Positions 35,096 through 46,593 of a stretch of 64,000 nt of DNA are shown here, one piece after another; positions within the stretch are counted from its first letter, which is position 1, and every line of letters starts with the position of its first letter. The notes below the pieces were generated by a model. It searched no databases, was not told the origin of the DNA, and saw only the letters and a program-made list of their open reading frames with translations. This DNA is from Mycobacterium sp. ITM-2016-00317 (lineage in GTDB: Bacteria > Actinomycetota > Actinomycetes > Mycobacteriales > Mycobacteriaceae). Location: NCBI RefSeq assembly GCF_002968295.1, contig NZ_CP134399.1, positions 3,596,001-3,660,000 of the forward strand, read 5' to 3'. The position numbers and the translations under genes are program-made.

Positions 35096-35170
35096 TGGTG
35101 GGCGCGGACGGTATCGAACCGCCGACCGCTGGTGTGTAAAACCAGAGCTCTACCACTGAGCTACGCGCCC
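35096..35170 (-). tRNA. tRNA-Val (anticodon TAC)
   Basis: On the minus strand the acceptor stem GGGCGCG (35170-35164) pairs with CGCGCCC (35106-35100), followed by discriminator A and an encoded CCA (35098-35096). The D-arm is GCTCAGTGGTAGAGC. The anticodon arm is CTGGT-TTTACAC-ACCAG with anticodon TAC. The T-arm loop is GGTTCGATACC-like within CGGCGGTTCGATACCGTCCG. It reads GUA and GUG valine codons. Confidence 0.96.
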
Positions 35171-35216
35171 GATCCCGGGCAGGCTACACGGCAGTGCGGC
35201 CCGACCGGAAATTCGT

Positions 35217-35681
35217 CTAATCGGTGTTCAGCGCGCCGAGCGCCTGCGTCCACACCGCCTGATCCCTGGCCTCGCCGGGCTCCTTGCATTCGGCGAACCG
35301 GATGATGCCGTCGCGGTCGATGACGAACGTGCCCCGGTTGGGAAACCCGGACACGTCGTTGAAGACCCCGTAGGCCTGGCTGACCGCGCCGTGCGGCCAG
35401 AAGTCCGACAGCACCGGGAACGGGTAACCGCGGTCTTTCGCCCACACCTTGTGCGTCGGCGACGGCCCCACCGACACGGTCAGCGTCGCGGTCTCGTCGT
35501 TGACGAAATCGCCGATGTTGTCCCGGATCTCGTCGAGCTCACGCTGACAGACACCGGTGAACGCCAGCGGGAAGAACACCAGCACCACGTTCTTGGCGCC
35601 GCGGAACCCCCTCAGCGTCACCGGCTGATTGTTCTGGTCCTTGAGCGTGAAATCCGGCGCGGGCTCGCCGACGGACAGCAC
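35217..35681 (-). CDS. ahpE: One-cysteine peroxiredoxin AhpE
   Basis: A 154-aa cytoplasmic peroxidase that reduces hydroperoxides and peroxynitrite. The peroxidatic Cys45 lies in FFPLAFTGVCQRELDEIRD with the family Thr (PxxxTxxC form). FPVLSDFWPHGAVSQAYGVF and NRGTFVIDRDGIIRFAE are the AhpE-type C-terminal blocks. There is no resolving Cys in the usual second position, consistent with a mycothiol- or mycoredoxin-recycled one-Cys enzyme as in M. tuberculosis Rv2238c. It starts with GTG and lies 10 bp downstream of the DUF3052 gene in the same operon. Confidence 0.96.
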   Translation of the reverse strand: MLSVGEPAPDFTLKDQNNQPVTLRGFRGAKNVVLVFFPLAFTGVCQRELDEIRDNIGDFVNDETATLTVSVGPSPTHKVWAKDRGYPFPVLSDFWPHGAVSQAYGVFNDVSGFPNRGTFVIDRDGIIRFAECKEPGEARDQAVWTQALGALNTD

Positions 35682-35691
35682 TTTCCTGCGC

Positions 35692-36120
35692 CTATCGCTG
35701 CTTGGTGATGGCCTTGGCCTTCGGCTGGACCAGACGACTGGCGATCCAGTCGCCCAGATTCGCCGACGACGTCTGCATCAGCCCCGCGGTGGGCGCCGAC
35801 TCGGCGATCTCCGCGGGCTGCACATGTCCCGGCTTCCCCGTCTTCGGGGTGACGACCCAGATGACGCCGTCCTCGGCGAGCGGGGTGATGGCGTCCATCA
35901 ACGTGTCGACGAGGTCACCGTCGCCGTCGCGCCACCACAGCAGCACCACGTCGACGACTTCGTCGGCGTCCTCGTCGAGAAGGTCACCGCCGCTCTCGTC
36001 CTCGATGTCGGCTCGGATGTCGTCGTCGGCGTCTTCGTCCCAGCCCAACTCCTGCACAACCTGGTCTTTTTGGATGCCCAGCTTTCGGGCGTAGTTCGGG
36101 GGGTCACCCGCCGACACCAC
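35692..36120 (-). CDS. DUF3052 family protein
   Basis: A 142-aa acidic cytoplasmic protein, the counterpart of Rv2239c. Visible blocks are YARKLGIQKDQVVQELGWDEDADDDIRADIED, the acidic core and VVLLWWRDGDGDLVDTLMDAITPL, then VIWVVTPKTGKPGHVQPAEI. No catalytic motif is apparent. The start is GTG at 36120 because AAGGAGG (36134-36128) lies 7 nt upstream; a second GTG follows at once, and a longer open frame to 36165 lacks such support. It is co-transcribed with ahpE (10-bp gap), so a link to oxidative stress is possible but unproved. Confidence 0.88.
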   Translation of the reverse strand: MVSAGDPPNYARKLGIQKDQVVQELGWDEDADDDIRADIEDESGGDLLDEDADEVVDVVLLWWRDGDGDLVDTLMDAITPLAEDGVIWVVTPKTGKPGHVQPAEIAESAPTAGLMQTSSANLGDWIASRLVQPKAKAITKQR

Positions 36121-36222
36121 GGTCGGTCCTCCTTCAGCCGTATTTGCGCACGTGCGCTCGATCACTTCGGAGTCCTATCGTCGCATGCCCAGCGCAGACA
36201 GCAAGCCATCTAGCGGCAGGTT

Positions 36223-36798
36223 TCACCGATAGGCCGCGTCACAGCGGTCCAGGGCGGTGGTCTTGGCGTCGTTCAACCGCTCGATCGCGGTGTTGAATTC
36301 GTCGGTCGAGTAGTTCCCCGCGATCGCCGTGGCCACCCCCCGCGATGCATCGACCCAGCTGGTGAGAGCGTCGCGCAGTTCCGCCGTGAGCGGGTCAGAG
36401 ATGCTGCCCGCCACCAGGTCGGCGCTGTGATTGAGGGCATCGACGGCAGGTGCGGCGGTGCGTCCGATGTCGGCGGCGTTGTTGAAGGCCTCGACGTAGG
36501 TGTTGACCGCGCCGATCGCCTCGGCGCTGCTGGAACTCATCGCCTCGCACGAGGTGCGGACGGCCTCGACGGTCATCGAGGCCTGTCGTTCGGATTCGCG
36601 GGCGCTGGAGCTGGCCGCGGCCTCCTCCCGGGACGCCGACACCGACGCCCGGTACAGCGGCGCCTCCCCGTCGGCCACCGAGGCGTCGCCGTCGGTGACG
36701 CTGGTGCACCCGACCGCGATCATCGCCAGCACGGCGAACGCGCCGGTCACCGACGCGGCGAGCCGCACGCTGCGGACGCCCCACCGACCGATCAGCAC
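36223..36798 (-). CDS. Predicted lipoprotein of unknown function
   Basis: A 191-aa exported protein at the place of M. tuberculosis Rv2240c. The N-terminal hydrophobic segment (VTGAFAVLAMIAVGC) ends in a lipobox VGC at about residue 31. The rest is helical and rich in Ser, Ala and Glu (REEAAASSSARESERQAS, then AEAIGAVNTYVEAFNNAADI), probably an extended helical bundle. No recognised catalytic motif. The start is GTG at 36798. It is divergent from aceE with a 185-bp gap. Confidence 0.78.
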   Translation of the reverse strand: MLIGRWGVRSVRLAASVTGAFAVLAMIAVGCTSVTDGDASVADGEAPLYRASVSASREEAAASSSARESERQASMTVEAVRTSCEAMSSSSAEAIGAVNTYVEAFNNAADIGRTAAPAVDALNHSADLVAGSISDPLTAELRDALTSWVDASRGVATAIAGNYSTDEFNTAIERLNDAKTTALDRCDAAYR

Positions 36799-36859
36799 GG
36801 TCTGCAGACGTTACCGGGTCGGTTGCCGGTCCACCCGGCACTTTCCCCGGTTGGTGACG

Positions 36860-36890
36860 CCTGCCCACCCGCTAGTGCGTATCGGGCAGG
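36860..36890. promoter_or_regulatory. Inverted repeat in the aceE upstream region
   Basis: CCTGCCC (36860-36866) and GGGCAGG (36884-36890) are perfect 7-bp arms separated by 17 nt in the 185-bp gap between the lipoprotein gene and aceE. It may be a regulatory site or a leader hairpin of aceE; an AT-rich GATTAGA follows directly. No clear -35/-10 pair could be assigned. Confidence 0.35.
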
Positions 36891-36983
36891 ATTAGACAAG
36901 GATGGACGAGACGCGCGCGCGGGACGCAAGGTAACCCACCGAGCCGAAGCGGGCGTGTTTGACCGCCTAACAAGGAGCGGAAG

Positions 36984-39773
<2,790 letters not shown>

Positions 39774-39786
39774 GCGTTGGAGGTTC

Positions 39787-39815
39787 TTCCTAAAACTGGG
39801 CGTAGATTTTAGGAA
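39787..39815. promoter_or_regulatory. mabR operator-like inverted repeat over its leaderless promoter
   Basis: TTCCTAAAA (39787-39795) and TTTTAGGAA (39807-39815) are perfect 9-bp arms 11 nt apart. The right arm covers part of the -10 box TAGATT (39803-39808) and the first base of the mabR ATG; the -10 is 6 nt from the ATG. A protein bound here would block transcription, so autoregulation by MabR is the simplest reading. Confidence 0.62.
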
Positions 39816-41098
39816 TGGTTGACAACAACCGGTTCGTGCCGCCGCGCTCGACGGTCGAAGTGCTGGAGAACGTCCCGGAGTCGGCGCTGCGCCGGCTCAA
39901 GCAGTACTCGGGCCGGCTGGCCACCGAGGCCGTGCACGTGATGGAGGAACGGCTGCCGTTCTTCGCCGCGCTGGAGGCGTCGCAGCGCGCCAGCGTCCAG
40001 CTGGTGGTGCAGACCGCGGTGGTCAACTTCGTGGAGTGGATGCGCGATCCGAACAGCGACGTCAGCTACACCGCGCAGGCCTTCGAGGTGGTGCCGCAGG
40101 ACCTGCGCAGGCGGGTCGCGCTGCGCCAATCCGTGGAGATGGTGCGGGTGACCATGGAGTTCTTCGAAGAGGTGGTGCCGCTGCTGGCCCGCTCCGAGGA
40201 GCAGCTGAGCGCGCTGACCGCGGGCATCCTGCGCTACAGCCGGGATCTGGCGTTCGCGGCGGCCACCGCGTACGCCGACCAGGCCGAGGCGCGCGGCGCG
40301 TGGGACACCCGGATGGAGGCCAATCTGGTCGACGCGGTGGTCCGCGGCGGCACCGGACCGGCGCTGCAGTCCCAGGCCGCGGCGCTGAACTGGGACGCGA
40401 CCGCGCCCGCGACGGTCATCGTGGGCCTGCCGCGCCCGGACCGGATGGAGTTCGCCGGCGACGACATCCGCGAGGTGGCCCGGCGCGGCGAGCGGGCGGC
40501 GCTGTCGGATGTGCACGGGACCTGGCTGGTGGCGGTGATCTCGGGGCCGCTGACGCCGACCGATCGGTTCCTGACCGAGCTGATGAAGGTGTTCGCCGAC
40601 GGCCCCGTGGTGATCGGCCCGACCGTCCCGACGCTGGGCGCGGCCCACCGCAGCGCCACCGAGGCGATCGCCGGGATGAACGCCGTCGCCGGGTGGTCCG
40701 CCGCGCCGCGCCCGGTGGCCGCCCGGGAACTGCTGCCCGAGCGCGCACTGCTCGGGGACACGACGGCGGCGGCCGCACTCGAGGCCGAGGTGATGCGGCC
40801 GCTGTCGGACGCGGGTCCGGCGCTGGTGGAGACCCTCGACGCCTATCTGGACTCCGGCGGCGCGATCGAAGCTTGCGCGCGCAAATTGTTCGTTCATCCA
40901 AATACGGTGCGCTACCGGCTGAAGCGGATCGCCGACTTCACCGGGCGTGACCCGACGGTTCCGCGCGACGCCTATGTGCTGCGGGTGGCCTCGTCGGTGG
41001 GCCGACTGAACCGCCAGGCACACATGACAGCCGGGCCGGTGCCAGGATCCGGGCAGGTCATCGGTGTTGGCTCGGTCACAATTAAGCCTGTTTCTTAG
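39815..41098 (+). CDS. mabR: PucR/CdaR-type regulator of the FAS-II operon
   Basis: A 427-aa transcription factor. The N-terminal two-thirds is a helical sensor region followed by a GGDEF-like fold (about residues 190-330). The C-terminal helix-turn-helix is GGAIEACARKLFVHPNTVRYRLKRIADFTG (written here as two motifs, IEACARKLFVHPNT and RYRLKRIADF). Rv2242, its counterpart, is MabR, which binds upstream of fabD and controls mycolic acid synthesis; FasR of Streptomyces is a relative. The gene lies between aceE and fabD, in the same direction, with a 9-bp inverted repeat on its own start and another upstream of fabD. Confidence 0.93.
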   Translation: MVDNNRFVPPRSTVEVLENVPESALRRLKQYSGRLATEAVHVMEERLPFFAALEASQRASVQLVVQTAVVNFVEWMRDPNSDVSYTAQAFEVVPQDLRRRVALRQSVEMVRVTMEFFEEVVPLLARSEEQLSALTAGILRYSRDLAFAAATAYADQAEARGAWDTRMEANLVDAVVRGGTGPALQSQAAALNWDATAPATVIVGLPRPDRMEFAGDDIREVARRGERAALSDVHGTWLVAVISGPLTPTDRFLTELMKVFADGPVVIGPTVPTLGAAHRSATEAIAGMNAVAGWSAAPRPVAARELLPERALLGDTTAAAALEAEVMRPLSDAGPALVETLDAYLDSGGAIEACARKLFVHPNTVRYRLKRIADFTGRDPTVPRDAYVLRVASSVGRLNRQAHMTAGPVPGSGQVIGVGSVTIKPVS

Positions 41099-41145
41099 AG
41101 AGCACACGTTGCGGACAGATCTCGATGCAGTCCCATCACATGCGG

Positions 41146-41166
41146 TTTTGTGGGAAACCTACAAAA
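41146..41166. promoter_or_regulatory. MabR-box candidate upstream of fabD
   Basis: TTTTGT (41146-41151) and ACAAAA (41161-41166) are a perfect 6-bp inverted repeat with a 9-nt spacer; GG and CC continue the symmetry loosely outside. It lies 67 bp upstream of the fabD GTG and overlaps the -35 region of the predicted promoter. MabR is known to bind this region in mycobacteria. Confidence 0.65.
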
Positions 41167-41181
41167 ACCTAAGACGAGGTT

Positions 41182-41187
41182 CATAAT
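41182..41187 (+). promoter_or_regulatory. -10 box of the fabD operon
   Basis: CATAAT is the best -10 match in the 134-bp mabR-fabD gap. Transcription would begin near 41194, giving a leader of about 40 nt. The -35 position (around 41159-41164) coincides with the right arm of the MabR-box. Confidence 0.5.
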
Positions 41188-41232
41188 CTCTTACACCGTT
41201 CAAATCCGACTTCACAATGTTCTCTTAGAGAC

Positions 41233-42171
41233 GTGCCTCAGAAGACTGTGCTCGCATTCCTCGCGCCCGGACAGGGTTCGCAGACACCCGGCATGCTCGC
41301 CGAGTGGCTGCAGCTGCCCGGTGCCGCCGAGCGGATCGAGGCGTGGTCGGAGATCAGCGGGCTCGACCTCGCGACTCTGGGCACCACCGCGACGGCCGAG
41401 GAGATCACCGACACCGCGGTGACCCAGCCGCTCGTGGTCGCCACCACCCTGCTGGCCTATGAGGAACTGAGCAAGCGCGGCGAGTCGTACGGCCTGGACG
41501 GCGACGTCGACGTCGTCGCCGCCGGCCACTCGGTCGGTGAGATCGCCGCCTATGCGATCGCCGGCGTCATCACCTCCGACGAGGCCGTCGCACTCGCGGC
41601 GACCCGCGGCAAGGAGATGGCCAAGGCCTGCGCACTGGAGCCCACCGGGATGTCGGCGCTGCTCGGCGGCGACGAGGACGAGGTGCTGGCCCGGCTGGAG
41701 GCGCTGGACCTGGTGCCGGCCAACCGCAACGCCGCCGGTCAGATCGTGGCCGCTGGCGCGCGCGCCGCACTGGAGAAGCTCGCCGAGGATCCCCCGGCGC
41801 GTGCCCGGGTGCGTCCGCTGGCCACCGCGGGTGCGTTCCACACCCACTACATGAGTTCCGCGCTCGCCGAGTACACCGTCGTCGCCGACCGGATCGATCC
41901 GGCCGAGCCCCGCGTCACGCTGCTGTCGAACGCGGACGGCCGGCCGGTGTCCTCGGGCGCCGACGCGATGGCCAAGATCGTGGCCCAACTGACCCGGCCC
42001 GTGCGCTGGGACCTGTGCACCGCGTCCATGAAGGAGCTCGGTGTCACCGCGATCGTCGAGTTCCCGCCTGCGGGAGCCCTGACCGGAATCGCCAAACGCG
42101 AACTTCGGGGGGTTCCGACGCACGCCGTCAAATCCCCCGCTGACCTGGACGCACTCGCAGCGGCACGCTAG
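41233..42171 (+). CDS. fabD: Malonyl-CoA:ACP transacylase
   Basis: Loads malonate from CoA onto AcpM for FAS-II elongation. A 312-aa protein with the oxyanion Gln in LAFLAPGQGSQTPGM, the nucleophile motif VVAAGHSVGEIAAYA (GHSxG) and the catalytic His in AGAFHTHYM. VREFPPAG-like C terminus is IVEFPPAGALTGIAKRELRG. The GTG at 41233 lacks a strong Shine-Dalgarno; a GTG at 41248 is an alternative and lies nearer the conserved N terminus. It is the first gene of fabD-acpM-kasA-kasB-accD6. Confidence 0.96.
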   Translation: MPQKTVLAFLAPGQGSQTPGMLAEWLQLPGAAERIEAWSEISGLDLATLGTTATAEEITDTAVTQPLVVATTLLAYEELSKRGESYGLDGDVDVVAAGHSVGEIAAYAIAGVITSDEAVALAATRGKEMAKACALEPTGMSALLGGDEDEVLARLEALDLVPANRNAAGQIVAAGARAALEKLAEDPPARARVRPLATAGAFHTHYMSSALAEYTVVADRIDPAEPRVTLLSNADGRPVSSGADAMAKIVAQLTRPVRWDLCTASMKELGVTAIVEFPPAGALTGIAKRELRGVPTHAVKSPADLDALAAAR

Positions 42172-42197
42172 CTTCTGCGCGTCGCCGACCAGTTGTA

Positions 42198-42218
42198 CGA
42201 AATACAGAACACATTTCG
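42198..42218. promoter_or_regulatory. Inverted repeat upstream of acpM
   Basis: CGAAAT (42198-42203) and ATTTCG (42213-42218) are perfect 6-bp arms with a 9-nt spacer, the same spacer as the fabD box. A weak TTGTAC/TTCGAT pair (42193-42198, 42215-42220) could be an internal promoter here. It may allow extra acpM transcription, since carrier protein is needed in excess. Confidence 0.4.
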
Positions 42219-42258
42219 ATCCGTTCCAAGTAACACCCAATAAATAGAAGGAGCCACA

Positions 42259-42558
42259 GTGGGCGCCAGCCAGGAAGAAATCATCTCGGGTCTCGCAGAG
42301 ATCATCGAAGAGGTCACCGGTATCGAGCCCTCCGAGGTGACCCCCGAGAAGAGCTTCGTCGACGACCTGGACATCGACTCGCTGTCGATGGTCGAGATCG
42401 CCGTGCAGACCGAGGACAAGTACGGCGTGAAGATCCCGGACGAGGATCTCGCCGGCCTGCGCACCGTCGGCGACGTCGTCGCCTACATCCAGAAGCTCGA
42501 GGAAGAGAACCCCGAGGCCGCTGCTGCCATCCGGGCCCAGATCACGGGTGACAAGTGA
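42259..42558 (+). CDS. acpM: Meromycolate extension acyl carrier protein
   Basis: A 99-aa acidic carrier protein (115 in M. tuberculosis, which has a longer C-terminal tail). The phosphopantetheine site is Ser41 in [13 protein letters not shown]. The start is GTG with AAGGAG about 6 nt upstream. The four-helix ACP fold spans residues 3-82, and the C-terminal tail ([17 protein letters not shown]) is typical of AcpM. The stop overlaps the kasA GTG (GTGA), coupling translation. It carries growing meromycolate chains between KasA, KasB and other FAS-II enzymes. Confidence 0.97.
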   Translation: MGASQEEIISGLAEIIEEVTGIEPSEVTPEKSFVDDLDIDSLSMVEIAVQTEDKYGVKIPDEDLAGLRTVGDVVAYIQKLEEENPEAAAAIRAQITGDK

Positions 42559-43805
42559 CCCGTCCTTCCACTGCTAACGGCGGTTTTCCTAACGTCGTGG
42601 TGACCGCCATCGAGGCCACCACGGCACTCGCTGCGGACATCGAAAGCACGTGGAAGGGTCTGCTCGCGGGCGAGAGCGGTATCCGGATCCTCGAAGACGA
42701 TTTCGTCGACAAGTGGGATCTGCCGGTACGCATCGGCGGCCACCTCGTCGACAACATCGACAGCCACATGACGCGTATCGAGATGCGCCGCATGTCGTAC
42801 GTGCAGCGGATGTCGAAGCTGCTGGCGCGCCGGCTGTGGGACAACGCGGGCACCCCCGAGGTGGATCCGGACCGCTTCTCGGTCGTCGTCGGCACCGGTC
42901 TCGGTGGCGGCGAGAAGATCGTCGAGACCTACGACGCGATGAACGAGGGCGGGCCCCGCAAGGTGTCCCCGCTCGCGGTCCAGATGATCATGCCCAACGG
43001 CGCGGCAGCGGTCGCGGGGCTGGAACTGGGCGCCCGCGCCGGGGTCATCACCCCGGTGTCGGCGTGCTCGTCCGGCTCCGAGGCCATCGCCCACGCCTGG
43101 CGGCAGATCGTCATGGGTGACGCGGACTTCGCCGTCTGCGGTGGCGTCGAGGGCGGAATCGAAGCGCTGCCGATCGCGGCGTTCTCGATGATGCGTGCGA
43201 TGTCGACGCGCAACGACGACCCCACCGGGGCGTCGCGGCCGTTCGACAAGAACCGCGACGGCTTCGTGTTCGGCGAGGCCGGCGTGCTGATGATCATCGA
43301 GACTGAGGAGCACGCCAAGGCCCGTGGCGCCAAGCCGCTGGCCCGGCTCATGGGTGCGGGCATCACCTCGGACGCGTTCCACATGGTGGCGCCCGACCCG
43401 AACGGCCTGCGTGCCGGTCAGGCGATGAAGCGGGCGCTGGAGACCGCCGGGCTGTCCCCCAAGGACATCTCGCACGTCAACGCACACGCCACTGCCACCC
43501 CGATTGGTGACACCGCGGAGGCCAACGCCATCCGTGTCGCCGGTGTGGAGCACGCCGCGGTGTACGCGCCGAAGTCCGCGCTGGGCCACTCGATCGGCGC
43601 CGTGGGCGCTCTCGAGTCGGCGCTGACGGTGCTGGCACTGCGGGACGGAGTCATCCCGCCGACACTGAACTACGAGACGCCCGACCCCGAGATCGATCTC
43701 GATGTCGTCGCGGGCGAGCCTCGATATGGCGACTACCAGTACGCCATCAACAACTCGTTCGGTTTCGGCGGTCACAATGTGGCTCTGGCCTTCGGCCGGT
43801 ACTAG
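42555..43805 (+). CDS. kasA: Beta-ketoacyl-ACP synthase KasA
   Basis: The FAS-II condensing enzyme that elongates acyl-AcpM in mycolate synthesis and the target of thiolactomycin. Exactly 416 aa, as in M. tuberculosis. The catalytic triad is Cys171 ([10 protein letters not shown]), His311 ([12 protein letters not shown]) and His345 ([10 protein letters not shown]), with Lys340 nearby. The end block [18 protein letters not shown] is complete. The start is GTG overlapping the acpM stop by 4 bp. Confidence 0.98.
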   Translation: MTRPSTANGGFPNVVVTAIEATTALAADIESTWKGLLAGESGIRILEDDFVDKWDLPVRIGGHLVDNIDSHMTRIEMRRMSYVQRMSKLLARRLWDNAGTPEVDPDRFSVVVGTGLGGGEKIVETYDAMNEGGPRKVSPLAVQMIMPNGAAAVAGLELGARAGVITPVSACSSGSEAIAHAWRQIVMGDADFAVCGGVEGGIEALPIAAFSMMRAMSTRNDDPTGASRPFDKNRDGFVFGEAGVLMIIETEEHAKARGAKPLARLMGAGITSDAFHMVAPDPNGLRAGQAMKRALETAGLSPKDISHVNAHATATPIGDTAEANAIRVAGVEHAAVYAPKSALGHSIGAVGALESALTVLALRDGVIPPTLNYETPDPEIDLDVVAGEPRYGDYQYAINNSFGFGGHNVALAFGRY

Positions 43806-43832
43806 ATAGTCAGAAAGGACTCGCGGCACAGC

Positions 43833-45086
43833 ATGGTTTCGCCGACAACAGGTAACGGGCTGCCCGACGTCGTCGTCACCGGTATCGCGATGTCCACAAG
43901 CGTCTCCACCGACGCTGAGGGGACCTGGAAGGCGCTTCTCGACGGCCAGAGCGGAATCCGCAGGCTCGAGGATCCGTTCGTCGAGGAGTTCAACCTTCCG
44001 GTCCGCATCGGTGGTCACCTGCTGGAGGACTTCGAGTCCGACCTGAGCAGGGTCGAACTGCGGCGGATGTCCTATCCGCAGCGGATGGCGACCGTGCTCG
44101 GCAGGCGGGTGTGGGAGGACGCGGGCAGTCCCGAGGTCGACACCGAGCGGTTGATGGTGTCGATCGGCACCGGGCTCGGCGGCGCCGAGGCACTGGTGTT
44201 CGCCTACGACGGCATGCGGGAGAAGGGCCTGGCCGCGGTGAACCCGCTGGCCGTGCAGATGTACATGCCCAACGGACCATCGGCCGTGGTCGGCTTGGAT
44301 CGCGGCGCCAAAGCCGGTGTGGTGACACCGGTTTCGGCATGTGCGTCCGGATCCGAAGGTATCGCCCAGGCGTGGCGCAACATCATCCTGGGTGAGGCCG
44401 ACATCGCGATCTGCGGCGGCGTCGAGCAGCGCATCGAGGCGGTGCCGATCGCCGGCTTCGCCCAGATGCGCATCGTGATGTCGACCAACAACGACGACCC
44501 CGCGGGCGCGTGCCGGCCGTTCGACAAGGACCGCGACGGGTTCGTGTTCGGCGAGGCCGGCGCGATGATGGTGATCGAGACCGAGGAGCACGCCAAGGCC
44601 CGCGGCGCGCGGATCCTGGCCCGGCTGATGGGCGCGAGCATCACCTCCGACGGCTACCACATGGTGGCGCCCGACCCGAACGGCGAACGAGCCGCGTACG
44701 CGATGACGCGCGCCATCGAGCTGGCCGGTCTGCAGCCCACCGACATCGACCACGTCAACGCGCACGCCACGGGCACCAGCGTCGGCGACGTGGCCGAGGG
44801 CAAGGCCATCAACAACGCGATGGGCGGCCACCAACCGGCCGTCTACGCCCCGAAATCCGCGCTGGGCCACTCGGTCGGCGCGGTCGGCGCGGTCGAGTCG
44901 ATCCTGACCGTGCAGGCGTTGCGGGACGGGATCATCCCGCCGACGCTGAACCTGAAGAACCTCGATCCCGAGATCGATCTCGACGTGGTCGCGGGTGGAC
45001 CCCGACCTGGAAACTACGAGTACGCCATCAACAATTCGTTCGGATTCGGCGGGCACAATGTCGCACTCGCCTTCGGCAAGTACTGA
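43833..45086 (+). CDS. kasB: Beta-ketoacyl-ACP synthase KasB
   Basis: A 417-aa paralogue of KasA that extends meromycolates to full length. The nucleophile is Cys170 ([11 protein letters not shown]); histidines are in [11 protein letters not shown] and [12 protein letters not shown]. It shares about two-thirds of positions with KasA by eye, including the last block [18 protein letters not shown]. The ATG at 43833 lies 27 bp after kasA. Not essential in M. tuberculosis but needed for acid-fastness there. Confidence 0.97.
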   Translation: MVSPTTGNGLPDVVVTGIAMSTSVSTDAEGTWKALLDGQSGIRRLEDPFVEEFNLPVRIGGHLLEDFESDLSRVELRRMSYPQRMATVLGRRVWEDAGSPEVDTERLMVSIGTGLGGAEALVFAYDGMREKGLAAVNPLAVQMYMPNGPSAVVGLDRGAKAGVVTPVSACASGSEGIAQAWRNIILGEADIAICGGVEQRIEAVPIAGFAQMRIVMSTNNDDPAGACRPFDKDRDGFVFGEAGAMMVIETEEHAKARGARILARLMGASITSDGYHMVAPDPNGERAAYAMTRAIELAGLQPTDIDHVNAHATGTSVGDVAEGKAINNAMGGHQPAVYAPKSALGHSVGAVGAVESILTVQALRDGIIPPTLNLKNLDPEIDLDVVAGGPRPGNYEYAINNSFGFGGHNVALAFGKY

Positions 45087-45109
45087 ACTGACGGAACGCA
45101 GGAGACAGC

Positions 45110-46543
45110 ATGACGACAATCGAGAACCCGCCCGCCCCCGAGTCTGTGAACGAGTCACTGGATCCACGCGACCCCCTGTTGCGCCTGTCGGCCTTCTTTG
45201 ACGACGGCAGCGTCGAGCTGCTGCACGAGCGTGACAAGTCCGGCGTGCTGGCCGCGGCGGGCACCGTCAACGGCGTGCGCACCATCGCGTTCTGCACCGA
45301 CGGCACCGTGATGGGCGGCGCCATGGGTGTGGACGGCTGCAAGCACATCGTCGACGCCTACGACGTCGCGATCGAGGAGCAGAGCCCGATCATCGGCATC
45401 TGGCACTCCGGCGGCGCGCGGCTGGCCGAGGGCGTCAAGGCGCTGCACGCGGTCGGCCTGGTCTTCGAGGCGATGATCCGCGCGTCGGGCTACATCCCGC
45501 AGATCTCGGTGGTCGTCGGCTTCGCCGCCGGCGGCGCCGCCTACGGTCCCGCGCTGACCGACGTCATCGTGATGGCTCCCGACAGCAAGGTCTTCGTCAC
45601 CGGCCCGGACGTGGTGCGCAGCGTCACCGGCGAGGACGTCGACATGGTGTCCCTCGGCGGTCCCGAGGCCCACCACAAGAAGTCCGGCGTGTGCCACATC
45701 GTGGCCGACGACGAGCTCGACGCCTACGAGCGCGGCCGTCGTCTGGTCGGCTTGTTCTGCCAGCAGGGCCACTTCGACCGCAGCAAGGCCGAGGCCGGCG
45801 ACACCGACCTCAAGGCGCTGCTCCCCGAGTCCGCACGGCGCGCCTACGACGTGCACCCGCTGATCGAGGCGCTGCTCGACGAGGGTGTGCCGTTCGAGGA
45901 GTTCCAGTCGCGGTGGGCCCCGTCGATCGTGGTCGGCCTGGGTCGGCTGGCCGGTCGCACCGTCGGCGTGATCGCCAACAACCCGCTGCGCCTCGGCGGC
46001 TGCCTGAACTCCGAGAGCGCCGAGAAGTCGGCACGTTTCGTGCGGCTGTGCGACGCGTTCGGCATCCCGCTGGTCGTCGTCGTCGACGTCCCCGGCTACC
46101 TGCCCGGTGTGGACCAGGAGTGGGGCGGCGTGGTCCGTCGCGGCGCCAAGCTGCTGCACGCGTTCGGCGAGTCGTCGGTCCCGCGCGTCACGCTGGTCAC
46201 CCGCAAGATCTACGGCGGTGCCTACATCGCGATGAACTCGCGGTCGCTGAACGCCACGAAGGTGTTCGCCTGGCCCGAGGCCGAGGTCGCCGTGATGGGC
46301 GCCAAGGCAGCGGTCGGCATCCTGCACAAGAAGAAGCTGGCCGCCGCCGCCCCCGAGGAGCGCGAGTCGCTGCACGAGGCGCTGGCCGTCGAGCACGAGA
46401 GGATCGCCGGCGGTGTCGATTCGGCGATCGAGATCGGCGTCGTCGACGAGAAGATCGACCCCGCCCACACCCGCTCGAAGGTGACCCAGGCGCTGGCCGA
46501 GGCGCCGATGCGCCGCGGCCGCCACAAGAACATCCCGCTGTAA
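45110..46543 (+). CDS. accD6: Acetyl/propionyl-CoA carboxylase beta subunit AccD6
   Basis: A 477-aa carboxyltransferase that makes malonyl-CoA for FAS-I and FAS-II with AccA3. Oxyanion loops of the crotonase-like halves are visible as IWHSGGARLAEG, GFAAGGAAYGPALTD, and later VVDVPGYLPGVDQEW and VTRKIYGGAYIAMNSR. The EGVKALHAVGLVFE helix and the final RGRHKNIPL C terminus fit AccD6. Start ATG with AGGAGA 5 nt upstream. It ends the FAS-II operon, with a perfect palindrome between it and convergent glpD. Confidence 0.96.
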   Translation: MTTIENPPAPESVNESLDPRDPLLRLSAFFDDGSVELLHERDKSGVLAAAGTVNGVRTIAFCTDGTVMGGAMGVDGCKHIVDAYDVAIEEQSPIIGIWHSGGARLAEGVKALHAVGLVFEAMIRASGYIPQISVVVGFAAGGAAYGPALTDVIVMAPDSKVFVTGPDVVRSVTGEDVDMVSLGGPEAHHKKSGVCHIVADDELDAYERGRRLVGLFCQQGHFDRSKAEAGDTDLKALLPESARRAYDVHPLIEALLDEGVPFEEFQSRWAPSIVVGLGRLAGRTVGVIANNPLRLGGCLNSESAEKSARFVRLCDAFGIPLVVVVDVPGYLPGVDQEWGGVVRRGAKLLHAFGESSVPRVTLVTRKIYGGAYIAMNSRSLNATKVFAWPEAEVAVMGAKAAVGILHKKKLAAAAPEERESLHEALAVEHERIAGGVDSAIEIGVVDEKIDPAHTRSKVTQALAEAPMRRGRHKNIPL

Positions 46544-46556
46544 CCCACGCGAATCG

Positions 46557-46593
46557 GGCGCGCTGAAGCACCCCTGGGGTGCTTCAGCGCGCC
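46557..46593. terminator. Bidirectional hairpin between accD6 and glpD
   Basis: A perfect palindrome with 18-bp arms (46557-46574 and 46576-46593) around one central T. It starts 13 bp after accD6 and includes the glpD stop codon at 46584-46586. Transcripts from either side would form a very strong GC-rich hairpin (core GAAGCACCCC/GGGGTGCTTC). No T-tract is present. Confidence 0.82.

Noticed and set aside
39787..39815. The mabR inverted repeat as an aceE terminator
   Set aside because: Its arms are A/T-rich and the loop long, unlike GC-rich mycobacterial terminators, and it overlaps a start codon.
42483..45167. An 894-codon minus-strand frame opposite acpM, kasA and kasB
   Set aside because: Its repeats simply mirror the similarity of kasA and kasB; no motif or promoter supports it.
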